Of a DNA stretch of 64,000 nucleotides, positions 21,672 through 31,650 are shown in pieces. Positions within the stretch are counted from its first letter, which is position 1, and every line of letters starts with the position of its first letter. The DNA comes from Mesodorylaimus sp. YZB2_4 (taxonomy: Eukaryota > Nematoda > Enoplea > Dorylaimida > Dorylaimidae), in NCBI GenBank assembly GCA_030248295.1, contig JASANH010001724.1, positions 558,001 through 622,000 of the forward strand. Direction: 5' to 3'. The notes beneath the pieces were generated by a model. That model had not been told where the DNA came from and searched no databases. It saw only the letters and a program-made list of their open reading frames with translations. The translations under genes were made by a program, and so were the position numbers.

Positions 21672-21690
21672 GTATGTGGGAACAGATTCC

Positions 21691-22593
21691 GAAATACCTG
21701 GAGGAAGTCATTTTGAATGTCGTTCCATTCGGCCTAAACGACTTGTGAGCGCAAGCTGTCGTCATGTTTTTTCAATGAGCGGCACAGTAGCTGACTTAGC
21801 ATTTTTGGTTCTTGGCATTCTTCAATAATCTTGATTCTGACAACCAATTACGCAGACGAGTATACTTGAGAAAATAAAACATCGCGTATGCCACAAAAGT
21901 GCCTGATGACATCTAATCAGTTGGAGTTGAGAAGATCGCTAATAGCAATTTAAGTTTTTTTTTACGAACAAATCCTCAAAAGGCACAGTTCATATCATTT
22001 AAAAATAGTCTCAGGTCATAAAATTAGATACGTTCCGATTCCATGATATCTTTCTCAAAAAATCAGATCCCATAAAAATAGAACGCCATATTCCACAGCA
22101 CACAACGCACACAAGCATCAGAAACATCCGAGGATCGCTGAGTGAATGGGCCTGCTCAACTTGCGTCTGACTGATTTTGACTGACTGACAGGTTACCAAA
22201 CAGGTTAAAGAAACTGTTACAACGAATTTTCAAATCACAGAAGACTACAATACAAAGACAATTGCCCGGTAAAAAAAATCCAGTTTTTGACCGTCCAAAG
22301 ATAAACCACGTCGAGAAAAGAGTACGATACGAATATTGTCATAACGAGAAAAAGAATTTGAATTACGTCTCGTCAGGTCCGCATAAGCGAGCGAAAATGC
22401 AAATGATATCTGATTATATCTACGTCAATCCAAGCGCCTTTCGGCGTGGGAATTTTAAATTGAAAGCGACTCTTCGTCGGCACGAATTTATAATAACGTT
22501 AACTAAACTGCCTCAGTGACTTGCTGATCCTGAGAGAGCTGACTTGTACTATCGTGAGTTTTCGAGTCGTCTTGAACTACAATCCTTTCAAAA
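21691..22593. other. intergenic, nothing recognised
   Basis: Boundary zone between the virus-like block and the receptor pseudogenes. No gene or clear terminal repeat of a Polinton (AG...TC end with 6-bp duplication) was found by eye. Confidence 0.4.
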
Positions 22594-23195
22594 ATGAATA
22601 TCACTGGACCCGATCTGACGATAGCATCAGGCTCATAATCATTTCGATATTTGGTGTGATCGCGAATGGAATTCTTCTCATAATTATTGTCTTGAACAAG
22701 GATTTGCGTCAGAAAAACTACATTTGCTTCATTCGTTATCGCACACTGGTCGATTTCGTCAACTCCCTAGTTCTGGGAACATTGCAGCCACCGGCCATCC
22801 TCATCACGTCGCACACGTCAACAATGTGCGCCGCAGTTGGATACATCCAAATGGGAATGGCTGGGGCGTCAGTTTATGCAGAGCCGCTATTGGCTTGCAA
22901 TCGATACATCTCTTTCTTCCACAATAGCTTGTACGAAAGGCTTTACACTTTGCGCAATGTCCATCTGATGTGTTTAAGCAGTTGGATTTTCGGATTGTTG
23001 TCCTGCATTTTGTATCCGCTAATGAATGTCGCAGGAAGAATCGATGGATTTCTCTGTTCAATAAGACTTTCAATGGACGCATTTTCTCTTTCTTTGTTGG
23101 TTGCATCTTTAATGGCAATAGCACTAGGTGTCGTGTGCTTTTGTAATTAAAGAATATCCAATTTTTTGAGCGCTTACGCAAAGCAGCCCATTTTG
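22594..23195 (+). pseudogene. 7TM receptor pseudogene (copy 2, 5' part)
   Basis: Starts with the family's N-terminus at ATG 22594 (NITGPDLTIAS). A one-base deletion near 22632 shifts the frame, after which TM1 to TM5 are open and conserved, including ACNRYIS at the end of TM3 and the Cys before TM5. The frame stops at TAA 23148-23150 within the loop after TM5. The following KIYR/LSAY region is recognisable for about 15 codons, then the sequence changes to reverse-transcriptase debris near 23195. TM6 and TM7 are absent. Confidence 0.88.
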
Positions 23196-23234
23196 TTCCA
23201 GCGGTTCCTGCGTCATCTCCTTCGGCCATTCCAA

Positions 23235-23530
23235 ATCAGCTGCAGCCTGCAATCGACATCATTGCGAAAAATATTTCAAATTTTGGACTCGAACTAAATA
23301 CTGACAAAACTCAGGCCTGTATTTTTCAATCGAACCGTTCAGCGACTAAGCTCCCTAGTCTGACTTTAAATGGCAATTTGGCTCATTTTAAAAATATCGT
23401 GAAGTATTCAGGAGTGCATCTTTCGATGGATTTGCAATTCTCCCAACATTGCTACGAGATTGCAGCTTCTTCAAGACGAATAATTTGTGCTTTTCGAAGA
23501 GAGTTTGGTAAATTCGCGTCGCAAGTTTTG
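23235..23530 (+). mobile_element. non-LTR reverse transcriptase fragment
   Basis: An open stretch encodes a typical region just after the YADD palm: an ISNFGLELNTDKTQ-like segment, then KYSGVHLSMDLQFSQH and a helical SSRRIICAFRRE. This resembles Jockey/CR1-like elements. It directly abuts the truncated receptor, so the insertion or recombination removed the receptor's 3' part. Confidence 0.65.
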
Positions 23531-23588
23531 GAGACAGCGTTTCCCTCTGGCTTTTTGAAAATAGAGCATGCATTGCTTTTACGAGGGG

Positions 23589-24284
23589 AGTTCAAAAAGT
23601 TCGTTGCTTGACCACATGTTTATTGAAACTGTACAAGGTAATGCTTATTTATTTTCGACATAACATCCCCTGAGACCAATGCGCTTGTGTAAACTTTGGT
23701 TGCCAGGTCTTTTTGGCCAGGTCTTTTGGCCAGGTTGCGTTTGCCAGGTCTTTTGGCACACATCGAGCAGACCTTGGATAAATTCAATTCCTCTGTAAAA
23801 TTGTTTGAACGCTACCCACTAAAATGCCTATTTTCTCCGCTATCTAGACAACGTCTGCTCGAAGGTCTTCTTTCCCAATCTTTGCCACCACATCGCATTT
23901 GTTGGCTGGTGTCGCCTCGATTGGTCGTCCAGATCTTGGGTCATCTTCAATCGATTCTCCCCCATGTTTGAGCAAAGCAGACCACTTTTTCACTGACGGC
24001 AGTTTAGGTGCATTATTGCCGTACACTAAGACAATCCGATCGCTTATTTTTGTCGGCTTCAAGCCTTCTTTTGTTAAAAACTTGAAGACAGACTGATGCG
24101 CAAAATTTGTCGAATTTGTAATTTCTCTGACCCACTTCCAAATAGATGACCATATCTCAAGAGCACTTGAATGGATCAGCGTGATTTTTTGTAGAGATTC
24201 TAGTGGGATGTGTGGCAGTGTAAAGAACAAATTTCACTGCTGCAGCTCATGCAGAAGGTACTCAGGCTACGAACTTTTTGAACT
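23589..24284 (-). mobile_element. internally deleted mariner element
   Basis: Inverted ends AGTTCAAAAAGTTCG at 23589-23603 and 24270-24284. The minus strand encodes about 129 codons of the mariner transposase N-terminus: a helix-turn-helix with KFLTKEGLKPTKISDR, YGNNAPKLPSVKKW and the hallmark SIEDDPRSGRP. The catalytic DDD region is missing, so the 696-bp copy is non-autonomous. Confidence 0.85.
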
Positions 24285-24474
24285 TTTTTCCGTATAACTA
24301 TTTCACATTTGTCGTGCCAGCACAAAGGTGTCAAAGCACGTGTCAAAGCACCACAGTGCGCAAATAAACTCGCAGAGTCGCAGTATGCAGTATTCTCTGA
24401 ATTCGAGTTAATTTCATCTCGAACTTTTTTGAAGAAGTGGACCTGTACCGCTATCGTTGTTGGACTGCACACAG

Positions 24475-24668
24475 TGTAGGTGCCTCAGTGTCCTCTACAT
24501 ATCAGCATACTGTACAGTAGAACATCCAGTGTGCACCGAGATGCGCAGACTATTTGTCGTAATGTGATGTGGGTCGCTCAGGGTCGTAATGTAGGTGCCT
24601 CAGTGTACTCTACATATAAGCATAGAGCATCCAGTGTGCACCGAGATGCGCAGACTATTTGTCTTCCT
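24475..24668 (+). repeat. two-unit direct repeat
   Basis: Units at about 24476-24560 and 24591-24663 share GTAGGTGCCTCAGTGT, CTCTACATAT and the CATCCAGTGTGCACCGAGA end. The first unit carries a small insertion. No coding signal. Confidence 0.75.
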
Positions 24669-24782
24669 CCCTGATAGGATGAGTGGTGATCTAATATCCA
24701 AATACGGATATTGATATGATTTTGATATCGATATGTCAAAAGATACCCATGCACAATCAGACTTTAAACGGAAACCATTTTA

Positions 24783-25205
24783 GTTTTTTTGTCCAGTTCA
24801 TCTTTGACGACGATTGGACTAGGATTAGTATGCTTCTTTAATTTAAAAGTATACAAATTTTTAAAAGTGTACTCGAATCAGACCATGACCAACATTCAAA
24901 AGACACAGTCACAGAATGATCTCAAAATGCTGAGATTTCTTTGCGCCGCTACATTTGTTCCAGTAGCTTGTCAATCCCTGGCTGTGGTGGGAATTTTCGT
25001 TGAAATGGCCATCTCTTCTAGGTTAGCATATATTTTGTGCGCATCCGTGACACCTTTCTTCCTGACCTTTGCTATTAACCCTGCGCTCACTGTCTCGATC
25101 GCCCAATCAGGAAAAAATAAAAAAAGAAATTTTCTCGGACAATTGCAATTTCTCCAGATAACAACACGCCAATCGGCGCATTGTTTGTTGCCTAAAGCAA
25201 CAAAG
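24783..25205 (+). pseudogene. 7TM receptor pseudogene (copy 3, 3' part)
   Basis: Begins in TM5 (LTTIGLGLVCFFN) and continues through the TM5-TM6 loop (MTNIQKTQSQND), TM6 and TM7 with INPAL. After TM7 a frameshift near 25095 disrupts the conserved IRPIR tail. No start or TM1-TM4. It overlaps copy 2 in TM5 with different sequence, so the two are remnants of separate genes rather than one gene split by an insertion. Confidence 0.85.
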
Positions 25206-25320
25206 TCTTGGAATGGCGCTAAAAGATAAAATAAAATCCTTTATTTCCATCCATCCCACTTGTATGTTTCTACCTCTACCGCAATTTTTTATAGTCACTA
25301 GCTCCTTTAAAAAGTTTTCA
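25094..25320 (+). repeat. 227-bp inverted repeat, left arm
   Basis: Reverse-complement match, with only a few differences, to 26779-27005. It contains the receptor's C-terminal tail and 3' flank. The spacer (25321-26778) holds retrotransposon debris. Confidence 0.88.
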
Positions 25321-25839
25321 TGTAAATATTATCAATTCATGACGATGGATCTAGTATAAAAGCGAACATTTTTGCGCGGGTGAGTAGGATTGTGCCTCTT
25401 TACTGCCGAACGATCAGCTGTGACATATCTCAGGTCTCTTGTGATGAAGTTGGCTGGGTTGTGACCTGGCGACCACACCACGTTCAATGATGCTGACCCA
25501 AATTACGTACAGTAGATACGTATGGTTGATACTGAACGCTGCGACGAGCACCAAGAAATAAAAAGCATAAAGATTTGGAAGATTTTTATTTATCGTTAGC
25601 TTACCTCAATGTAAAGGATAGACGAGCATTGACCGATATTGGATACTTGTGTGTTGGTTGACGAAGCAAATATGGTGTCACGCGTTCGAGCAAATAATTT
25701 TGCTATTCTTTTTTTTTCACTCTTGCCGAAGCACATAAATGCGCACTCAGAACAGCAAGTACATGCAATTCAGAATTCAAATATATGTCAATAAAGTAAA
25801 CAAATAAATGCAAAGATAAAAAGATAAAACCATTCTTCG

Positions 25840-26640
25840 TCAGTCAAACGTCAACTTCGATACGGATTCACGAAAAGATGCAAAACTGAGAGTAGTCACA
25901 TCATATGGCAAGGAATTCCACGAATTTAAAACAGAATATAAGAAACTTTGCTTAAAACGCTCGAAATTTGGTTTTGAAACAATCAATTGATGAGGAGCAT
26001 TAATTCTGGAGCTCGCACGCAATCCGGACTCTAGTCGATGAATAAAACACGCGTTAGGAAATTCATGAATGCCGTTATAATATTTATAAAACTGATACAA
26101 TTTCAAACGCTTCCTGCTCGCAAAAAGGGACGACCAGCCAGTCAAAGCTAAAGCCTCATCATAAGTCAAATCCCAATTCCTCAAAAAAAAAGACGAAGCG
26201 CAAAAACCTGTGATCTCTCAAGCTCATCGATATCTTTTTTTAAACTCTGGGTCCCACGACACGCATCCGTACTCCACAACTGACCTAATACACGAATTGT
26301 AAACTCTCCCCAATGCCTGCGCTGAAATAATTGCATTGCTCTACTATCTGTTCTCTTTGGAAATGTACAGTACACGCGGCACTATGCGGCAAAGTGGCGG
26401 GTGTGTATATTCCCAAAGAAAACAGGTTATAATGTCATACGAAAATATTCTTTGTGATATTGTGGGTCCATGCGTTATATTTCTCGAATCAAAATTTCGA
26501 ACTCTCCACGAACTGGCCGTTGATCGGTTGAACGTAACAAATGCGTCTTTTACGCTTTTTCTGAACTTCTTCCCCCGCTGAAAGTAACATAGCCAATGAT
26601 CCCAATACAGCCGCTTTTCGTTTCGTAATTGCCAATTGAG
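25840..26640 (-). mobile_element. non-LTR retrotransposon 3' part
   Basis: On the minus strand, adjoining frames encode the region after the reverse-transcriptase palm. The last frame (26184-25840) has FYKYYNGIHEFPNACF, SKPNFERFKQSF and SVLNSWNSLPYDV, typical of the C-terminus of Jockey/CR1/RTE-like ORF2. A 3' flank rich in AAGATAAAAAGATAAAA follows at 25810-25830, consistent with a short-repeat tail. Frame changes near 26180 and 26350 show it is dead. Confidence 0.72.
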
Positions 26641-26778
26641 CCATTTTTTAGTTTCTTGAAACAACAGAGAAAGAATCACGGGGAGGATGGAGAACTAACA
26701 TGCCTCAGAAACGTCTTTATAAATATCAGCAACGCTGTTATAAAAGACATGGTATTGGGAGCGCAACATTGGGGGTAG

Positions 26779-27005
26779 TGAAAACTTTTTAAAGGAGCTA
26801 GTGACTATAAAAAATTGCGGTAGAGGTAGAAACATACAAGTGGGATGGATGGAAATAAAGGATTTTATTTTATCTTTTAGCGCCTTTCCAAGACTTTGTT
26901 GCTTTAGGCAACAAACAATGCGCCGCTCGGCGTGTTGTTATCTGGAGAAATTGCAATTGTCCGAGAAAATTTCTTTTTTTATTCTTTCCTGATTGGGCGA
27001 TCGAG
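26779..27005 (-). repeat. 227-bp inverted repeat, right arm
   Basis: Partner of 25094-25320. Sequence identity stops abruptly at both ends: receptor sequence upstream of the tail is absent, and the repeat-rich GCCCGTACGG block begins at 27006. This is a segment of receptor 3' end copied in reverse rather than an independent gene. Confidence 0.88.
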
Positions 27006-27196
27006 CTGCCCGTACGGTCATCTGCCCGTATACTTGCGGACCGTACTGGCAGCTGCCCGTTTCGAAGCCAGCACGGGCTAGTGCCAGTACTGGCTCGATG
27101 AGTTGCCAGTAGACGCCAGGCAGGTAGCCAGGCAGTTTGGAGCAGTCTCCGTGCACGTTCCAGAAGAGCTGCCCGTACGGTCATCTGCCCGTATGG
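27004..27196 (+). repeat. CTGCCCGTACGG repeat block
   Basis: AGCTGCCCGTACGGTCATC plus TGCCCGTAT occurs at 27004-27031 and again at 27166-27193. Shorter GCCCGT, GCCAGTA and AGCCAGC variants lie between. GC-rich relative to its surroundings. Confidence 0.7.
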
Positions 27197-27406
27197 GCAG
27201 CCACCGGACAGAAGCATATTTCCACCTTTAGGCATTTATTCATGTCTACCGCATAATGCTAGCCGACACACAATTCACTGTTATCACTGAAGGACATTCT
27301 TGCTTCTTTAATGTTCGTCCTCTAAAATTAGCAAGACTAACGTTACTGAAATTCAGCAAACCTTGTGCCTTTTGGGCACTTTGCATCAGGCTTCTGTCCA
27401 GACAGA

Positions 27407-27613
27407 TTAGCCAGACGCGATGCCCAGCACGGCGGGTATGGCTGCTGGGATAAGAGCTGGAAGGAAACCGAACAAGCGTGGATCGGCTTCTTGTAGTTCC
27501 TCCAGCTCGGCAGCATCAATCTGCTCGCCCTCAGGATTGGCCGCTGGTAAACTGTGCCCGAGCAGGGCCAGAATGGAGAACGGAACCACAATCGACCAGA
27601 ATACGGGCTTCAT
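27407..27613 (-). CDS. amphipathic secreted peptide precursor (temporin-like layout)
   Basis: Single exon, 68 codons. It has three parts: a hydrophobic signal peptide (residues 1 to about 24), an acidic propiece (about 25-46, seven Asp/Glu, ending DPR) and a hydrophobic C-terminal peptide rich in Leu/Ile/Ala/Pro starting FGFLPAL and ending in Gly, the usual donor for a C-terminal amide. This architecture is that of amphibian temporin/brevinin-type and some arthropod antimicrobial precursors. The C-terminal peptide has no Lys or Arg, which is unusual for a classic cationic antimicrobial peptide, so a neuropeptide or membrane-active venom-like role is also possible. The TATA box is 70 bases upstream. 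Confidence 0.72.
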   Translation of the reverse strand: MKPVFWSIVVPFSILALLGHSLPAANPEGEQIDAAELEELQEADPRLFGFLPALIPAAIPAVLGIASG

Positions 27614-27682
27614 CTTTGCTCAGTGTGCACGAATTGATAAAGTCTGCATCGGTCACTCAGGCATCTCCAGATTTTCACTCTG

Positions 27683-27690
27683 CTTATATA
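27683..27690 (-). promoter_or_regulatory. TATA box of the amphipathic peptide gene
   Basis: TATATAAG on the minus strand, 70 bases before the start codon, placing a start site about 40 bases before the ATG. Confidence 0.7.
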
Positions 27691-27699
27691 GCTTCTTCA

Positions 27700-29170
27700 A
27701 CGATGGCATAGTTTGTCCACGTGTCCAATGGGTAACTCTGAGGTCTTCCCTTCCAGTGTTACAATGGCAAGACCTCAATCATTGTGATTATGTACCTGAC
27801 ACTGGTACATGTCTGAATAAGAAATACTTTAGAAACGTATATTGATAATGCGCTTCGACCCTCGACCATCACCTCCAACGTGAACAGGCAACCTAAACGT
27901 TCAAATCAGTACTCCGACCCGTCATCTAAACTCTAAACGCAAAAGAAAGGTCGCAGTTTTTGCACCTACAGTAAACTGTGAGCTGGAGTATGACCCAGGC
28001 GATGTCAAGTCTATTTTATATTTCGCATTTTATAATTAATGTCCATCTCCTGGCCGAGTGGTGAAAAACCAAGGTGGCACTTAAGTGCCACTTAAATACC
28101 ATTCCAGATCCACATGGATCATATGGATGCTACGTGGTATCCATATAGAGCACTGCGGATCCATTGGCAGGGCGTGGAAATTGATATTCCACATGGAATC
28201 CACTTGGAGCCACCATGGAAAGCTTTGGAAGTCGGAATCTGGGTTTCTGAGAACCTTCTATTAGGATTCTCAGAATCCTTCATTATCTTTTATTCTTAGA
28301 ATCCTTTTATCGGGATTCTTAGACTCCTGATAAAGAGCAGTTTTCATTTCTGATTTCTGTCCGCCGGTGCTTCGGCCAGCCAAATCGAAGGCGCCTTTCA
28401 AGTGCCTTTAAGTGATCATAACAGTCTGGTGTGCGGTAAGAATGTACATGAATCATGCAGGTGCGGGATCATTCGAGTTTTTGAGCACTTTTGTTGGTAC
28501 TGTCGAAGTTGGCAGCCATACTGTCATTGCTCATCGTCAGTTTGCGTGTGTTATTATTCACTTATTCAGATTTTGCTTTATTTTGATTCGATTCTCATTT
28601 TGAGCATTGACATTTTGGACAATACCAGCTATAACATAAAAGATTCTAGGATGAAATATCTGAATTCTTGTTTCATAAATCAAACCAGGAAACATACTTC
28701 AACAACGTAGCTTTTTGAAATGACTAGCGAAAGTTCTCGATTGATTTGACAGTCCTCCTGAAGTAATGCTCTAGAAATATCGACGATGTCATGGAAATTG
28801 AGAATCGTCAAAGAAACATAGATTCTTAAATTAGAAACAACGTCCCGTCACGTGCTCGAGCTTCCTTCCAAATGACGCTCTGGCAAAATTTCCAGGGCAT
28901 AAATCCTCAAACGAATCCTTTACTTTCATTCGTGATTACGCGCTAATTGAAAGGCACAGAGGTAGGTCTCTAACGATTCACACCTAACTGCTTGTGCCAA
29001 ATGTAGTTATGCTAACTACCGAGCAAACAACCGAATAACAAGAAAGTACGTATAGGATACGCGTTGCTCGACGGGAGTCACGTGCACAATAATTATGTCC
29101 AAGGAGCTAATTACGGCAACACAATTAGCGACCGGTGTAATTACGTCAACGGAGACGATTTTCTCTTCAG
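27700..29170. other. intergenic with nested palindromes
   Basis: No gene is supported. Region 28060-28330 is full of short self-complementary units: a perfect 18-bp palindrome GTGGCACTTAAGTGCCAC (28074-28091), CCACATGG/CCATATGG cores and repeated GGATTCTCAGAATCC-type units. A TGGCCGAGTGG match to a Leu/Ser tRNA A box sits at 28051-28061 without a B box. Confidence 0.55.
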
Positions 29171-29181
29171 ACCTTATACAA

Positions 29182-29187
29182 TATAAG
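29182..29187 (+). promoter_or_regulatory. TATA box of the 29.3-kb receptor
   Basis: TATAAG within ACAATATAAGGCG, 89 bases before the ATG of the intact receptor. Confidence 0.5.
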
Positions 29188-29270
29188 GCGCCTACATCTA
29201 TGATATGAAGAGTTTTGTCACGCTAGCCAGACGAGCCTCTTTTTAAAACGACAGTTACCATTGGCCGAAA

Positions 29271-30206
29271 ATGAATGCAACTGGACCCGATATGACCTTA
29301 TCGATTGAATGTGTCATCATTTCGGCTGCTGGTCTGGCCATAAATGTACTGCTGTTTACAATAATTGTGCTGAACAAGGACTTACGGAGCAAAGATTATA
29401 TAATTTTTATTCTCAATCGCACTCTAATCGATTTTCTCAACTCCATAATTCTGGGCACATTCCAGCCACTTGCCATCTTAACCACGTCGCAGTCGTCCAT
29501 GCTTTGCTCGACCGTTGGCTACATTCAATCTGGAATGGCTTCGGCGTCGATATACGCCGAACCGCTCTTGGCTTGCAATCGATACATCTCCATTTTCCAC
29601 AGTGCCCTCTACATCAAGCTTTACACTCCGCGTAATGTCTATTTCATGTGTTTGAGCACTTGGCTGTTCGCCTTTTTGTCGTACATCCCATACCCTTTGA
29701 TCGGAGCCACGGGAAGGGTGGAGGGGTTTCCGTGTTCGATCAAACTCTCGGAGAACACCCTCTTAGTTTGTTTTTTGTCTGCTTTCTTGACAACACTAGG
29801 ATTAGGACTCGTTTGTTTCTTCAATTTCAAAATATACCGCTTTATGAGCGCATACACGAATCAGCCCATGACTAACAGTCAGAAGACGCAGTTGCAAAAC
29901 GATCGTGAGATGCTCAGATTCATTTGCGCGGCAACTTTGGTTCCCTTGGCTTGTCAGGTATTAGCTGTGGTTGGAGTTTTTGTTGAAATGCTTATTCCTT
30001 ATATGTCGCCGTATATTTTGTGCTCATCCGTGACACCTTTCCTGCTGACTTTCGTTATTAACCCTGCCCTCAGTATTTCTATGATACGTCCTATTCGAAG
30101 AGAGTTTAGGAGAAGACTCTCTCGAAAAGTGGTCTCGCACAATTCGGCACCCATAGGCACTTTGTTCCATGTACAGAGTAACAGAATATCTGCCCAGCAA
30201 ACATGA
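29271..30206 (+). CDS. seven-transmembrane receptor, intact copy A
   Basis: Intronless, 311 residues. An N-glycosylation site sits at residue 2 (NAT). Seven hydrophobic helices lie at roughly 12-34, 44-70, 79-105, 122-144, 163-187, 214-239 and 246-268. Rhodopsin-class traits: Cys79 at the top of TM3 pairs with Cys155 before TM5, CNRY replaces DRY at 102-105, and NPAL at 264-267 stands for NPxxY. A basic IRPIRREF tail follows. It resembles the chemoreceptor-like or orphan 7TM families that expand within single invertebrate lineages; the ligand is unknown. From about residue 89 to 225 it is almost identical to the receptor at 37961, while the N-terminal part differs at about 20 positions. Confidence 0.9.
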   Translation: MNATGPDMTLSIECVIISAAGLAINVLLFTIIVLNKDLRSKDYIIFILNRTLIDFLNSIILGTFQPLAILTTSQSSMLCSTVGYIQSGMASASIYAEPLLACNRYISIFHSALYIKLYTPRNVYFMCLSTWLFAFLSYIPYPLIGATGRVEGFPCSIKLSENTLLVCFLSAFLTTLGLGLVCFFNFKIYRFMSAYTNQPMTNSQKTQLQNDREMLRFICAATLVPLACQVLAVVGVFVEMLIPYMSPYILCSSVTPFLLTFVINPALSISMIRPIRREFRRRLSRKVVSHNSAPIGTLFHVQSNRISAQQT

Positions 30207-31079
30207 CGAGGAAAAATATGGGTGTTCTTATCGTCAGTATGACATACCCTTTGTATTGACAATTTTTGTCCGTGCTGTCTGTCTGTGTGAATTCAAAGTG
30301 GCATTAGATGTTGGACAAAAGATTTTTTGTATTAAAAGTTGGTGAACTGACAGTTTAACACATACAGTTTTTAAAAGGTGAACTGACAGCTAGACACACA
30401 CCGTTTTTAATGGCACTTCTTTATTGTCAAGAAGAAAACTTCTCTCCGCATGCTCCCAGATATGTACATATGATATTGACAATGAGTAGAACCCAGGGAG
30501 TTGAAAAACTTTGGGGGGGGGAGTGTGCTCAACAGTATATTCTATGCTATGCTGTTCAGTCAAGGTGTTAAACCTTCCTGTTTTAGATGAATCGTAAAAA
30601 CTTTGTTCTGAACTCAATGATGTGACAAAACGTGAAAAATGTCATTCATAGAAGCTTGTCAAGGAGCCGTCAAATTTGGAGGCTTTTACTTACAACGTAA
30701 TCTTCGAAATATATGAGCGAAAAATAGCGGATCGCGTCAGAGCAGCTTCTCATCTAGTCATTATGAATACCTAACGGATGTTCGTCATTTACATATGAGC
30801 GAGGGCTGCTGTATTTTAGGTGCTTGAAAATATGTTATGATCTGGGGTTTGGGGAGGGGCGTATGCTACTCACAGATTATCTTTGATATTGCCACTACGC
30901 TTTCAGGTTTTATATACCACATTTTTCTTTCGAAGTAGCCGAAGCAGATCTGAATTAATCCATGCTGATCGATTTTCGCAACGAGTAGTTCTCTGAGGGA
31001 TTAACTCGACAAAAATTTTGATTAACTTCTCCGTAAATGCTGGCAAGCATCGTCAGCGGTGGTAGCCGATAAGACCAAT
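30207..31079. other. 3' flank of the receptor, nothing recognised
   Basis: No gene. GTGAACTGACAG followed by TTTAACACATACAG-like and TAGACACACACCG-like text occurs twice (30342-30410) as a short direct repeat. Confidence 0.45.
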
Positions 31080-31650
31080 TCAACTAGATTTGTCGAGAGC
31101 AATCGATCAAGAATCAGGTTCCAGTTTGCACGTTTCAGGAGCCAGATTCGCCACAAATCTGGGAGTTTTTTACTACGATGTCCAATGATTTTAACATAGA
31201 TCTATTTGTGGTCCAATTTCCAGGTTGGTTCGAAAATTGATGTCGATATATGCCAGTTCAAATCTCCAAGAATGATCAAATTGATGACCGTCTGAGTACC
31301 CAGAACAAGATCAAGACGGGTTGGAGAGTCAGGAAACTGCATTCCGCCAAGAACGCCAGGAGACGTTTTCTTTCTGGAGAATCAGTCAGATAATCGATAA
31401 AAGGTCACCAATGAAAATCAATCGATGATGTTCCTCGCGAAAGCAGCTGATAAGTAGTTCTACAGAGCACCAACTGAAGCAGACGATTTTTTGGGCATGT
31501 AGACTGGGGGAGACACAAATAAACGACCCTTGGCCACTTCCCATCCTGACAGAGAGGACGTGAAGCCCCTTCTGTACAATGCCATAATCGCTTAGGCCGC
31601 GTTGACGAATACAAGGCAGGAAAGATTTGTAATAAAACAGAATTTACCTC
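31080..31650 (-). mobile_element. non-LTR endonuclease-region fragment
   Basis: Minus-strand frames, broken several times, read LIILGDLNWHIST near 31270-31230, resembling the GDxN motif of apurinic-type endonucleases of non-LTR retrotransposons. Upstream is DFHW followed by a region resembling FIDYLTDSPERKRLLAFL. No long frame remains. Confidence 0.45.

Larger units (their letters stand above)
19840..21690 (+). repeat. right inverted arm of the virus-like block
   Basis: Partner of 14264-16195. Long stretches are base-for-base identical, such as the whole 142-codon frame of the Cys-rich protein and the 21203-21499 region. Small differences include a 12-base insertion (CTCTGTATAGCT) near 20595 and an indel near 20770, where the right arm matches the third copy instead of the left arm. 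The arm is therefore a mosaic. Confidence 0.88.

Noticed and set aside
14264..21690. Arms as the terminal inverted repeats of a single Polinton
   Set aside because: The protease lies outside the left arm, the arms contain whole genes, and no AG...TC ends or 6-bp duplication were found at their outer limits.
22594..25205. One receptor split by a mariner/RT insertion
   Set aside because: The two receptor pieces overlap in TM5 with different sequence, so they come from different genes.
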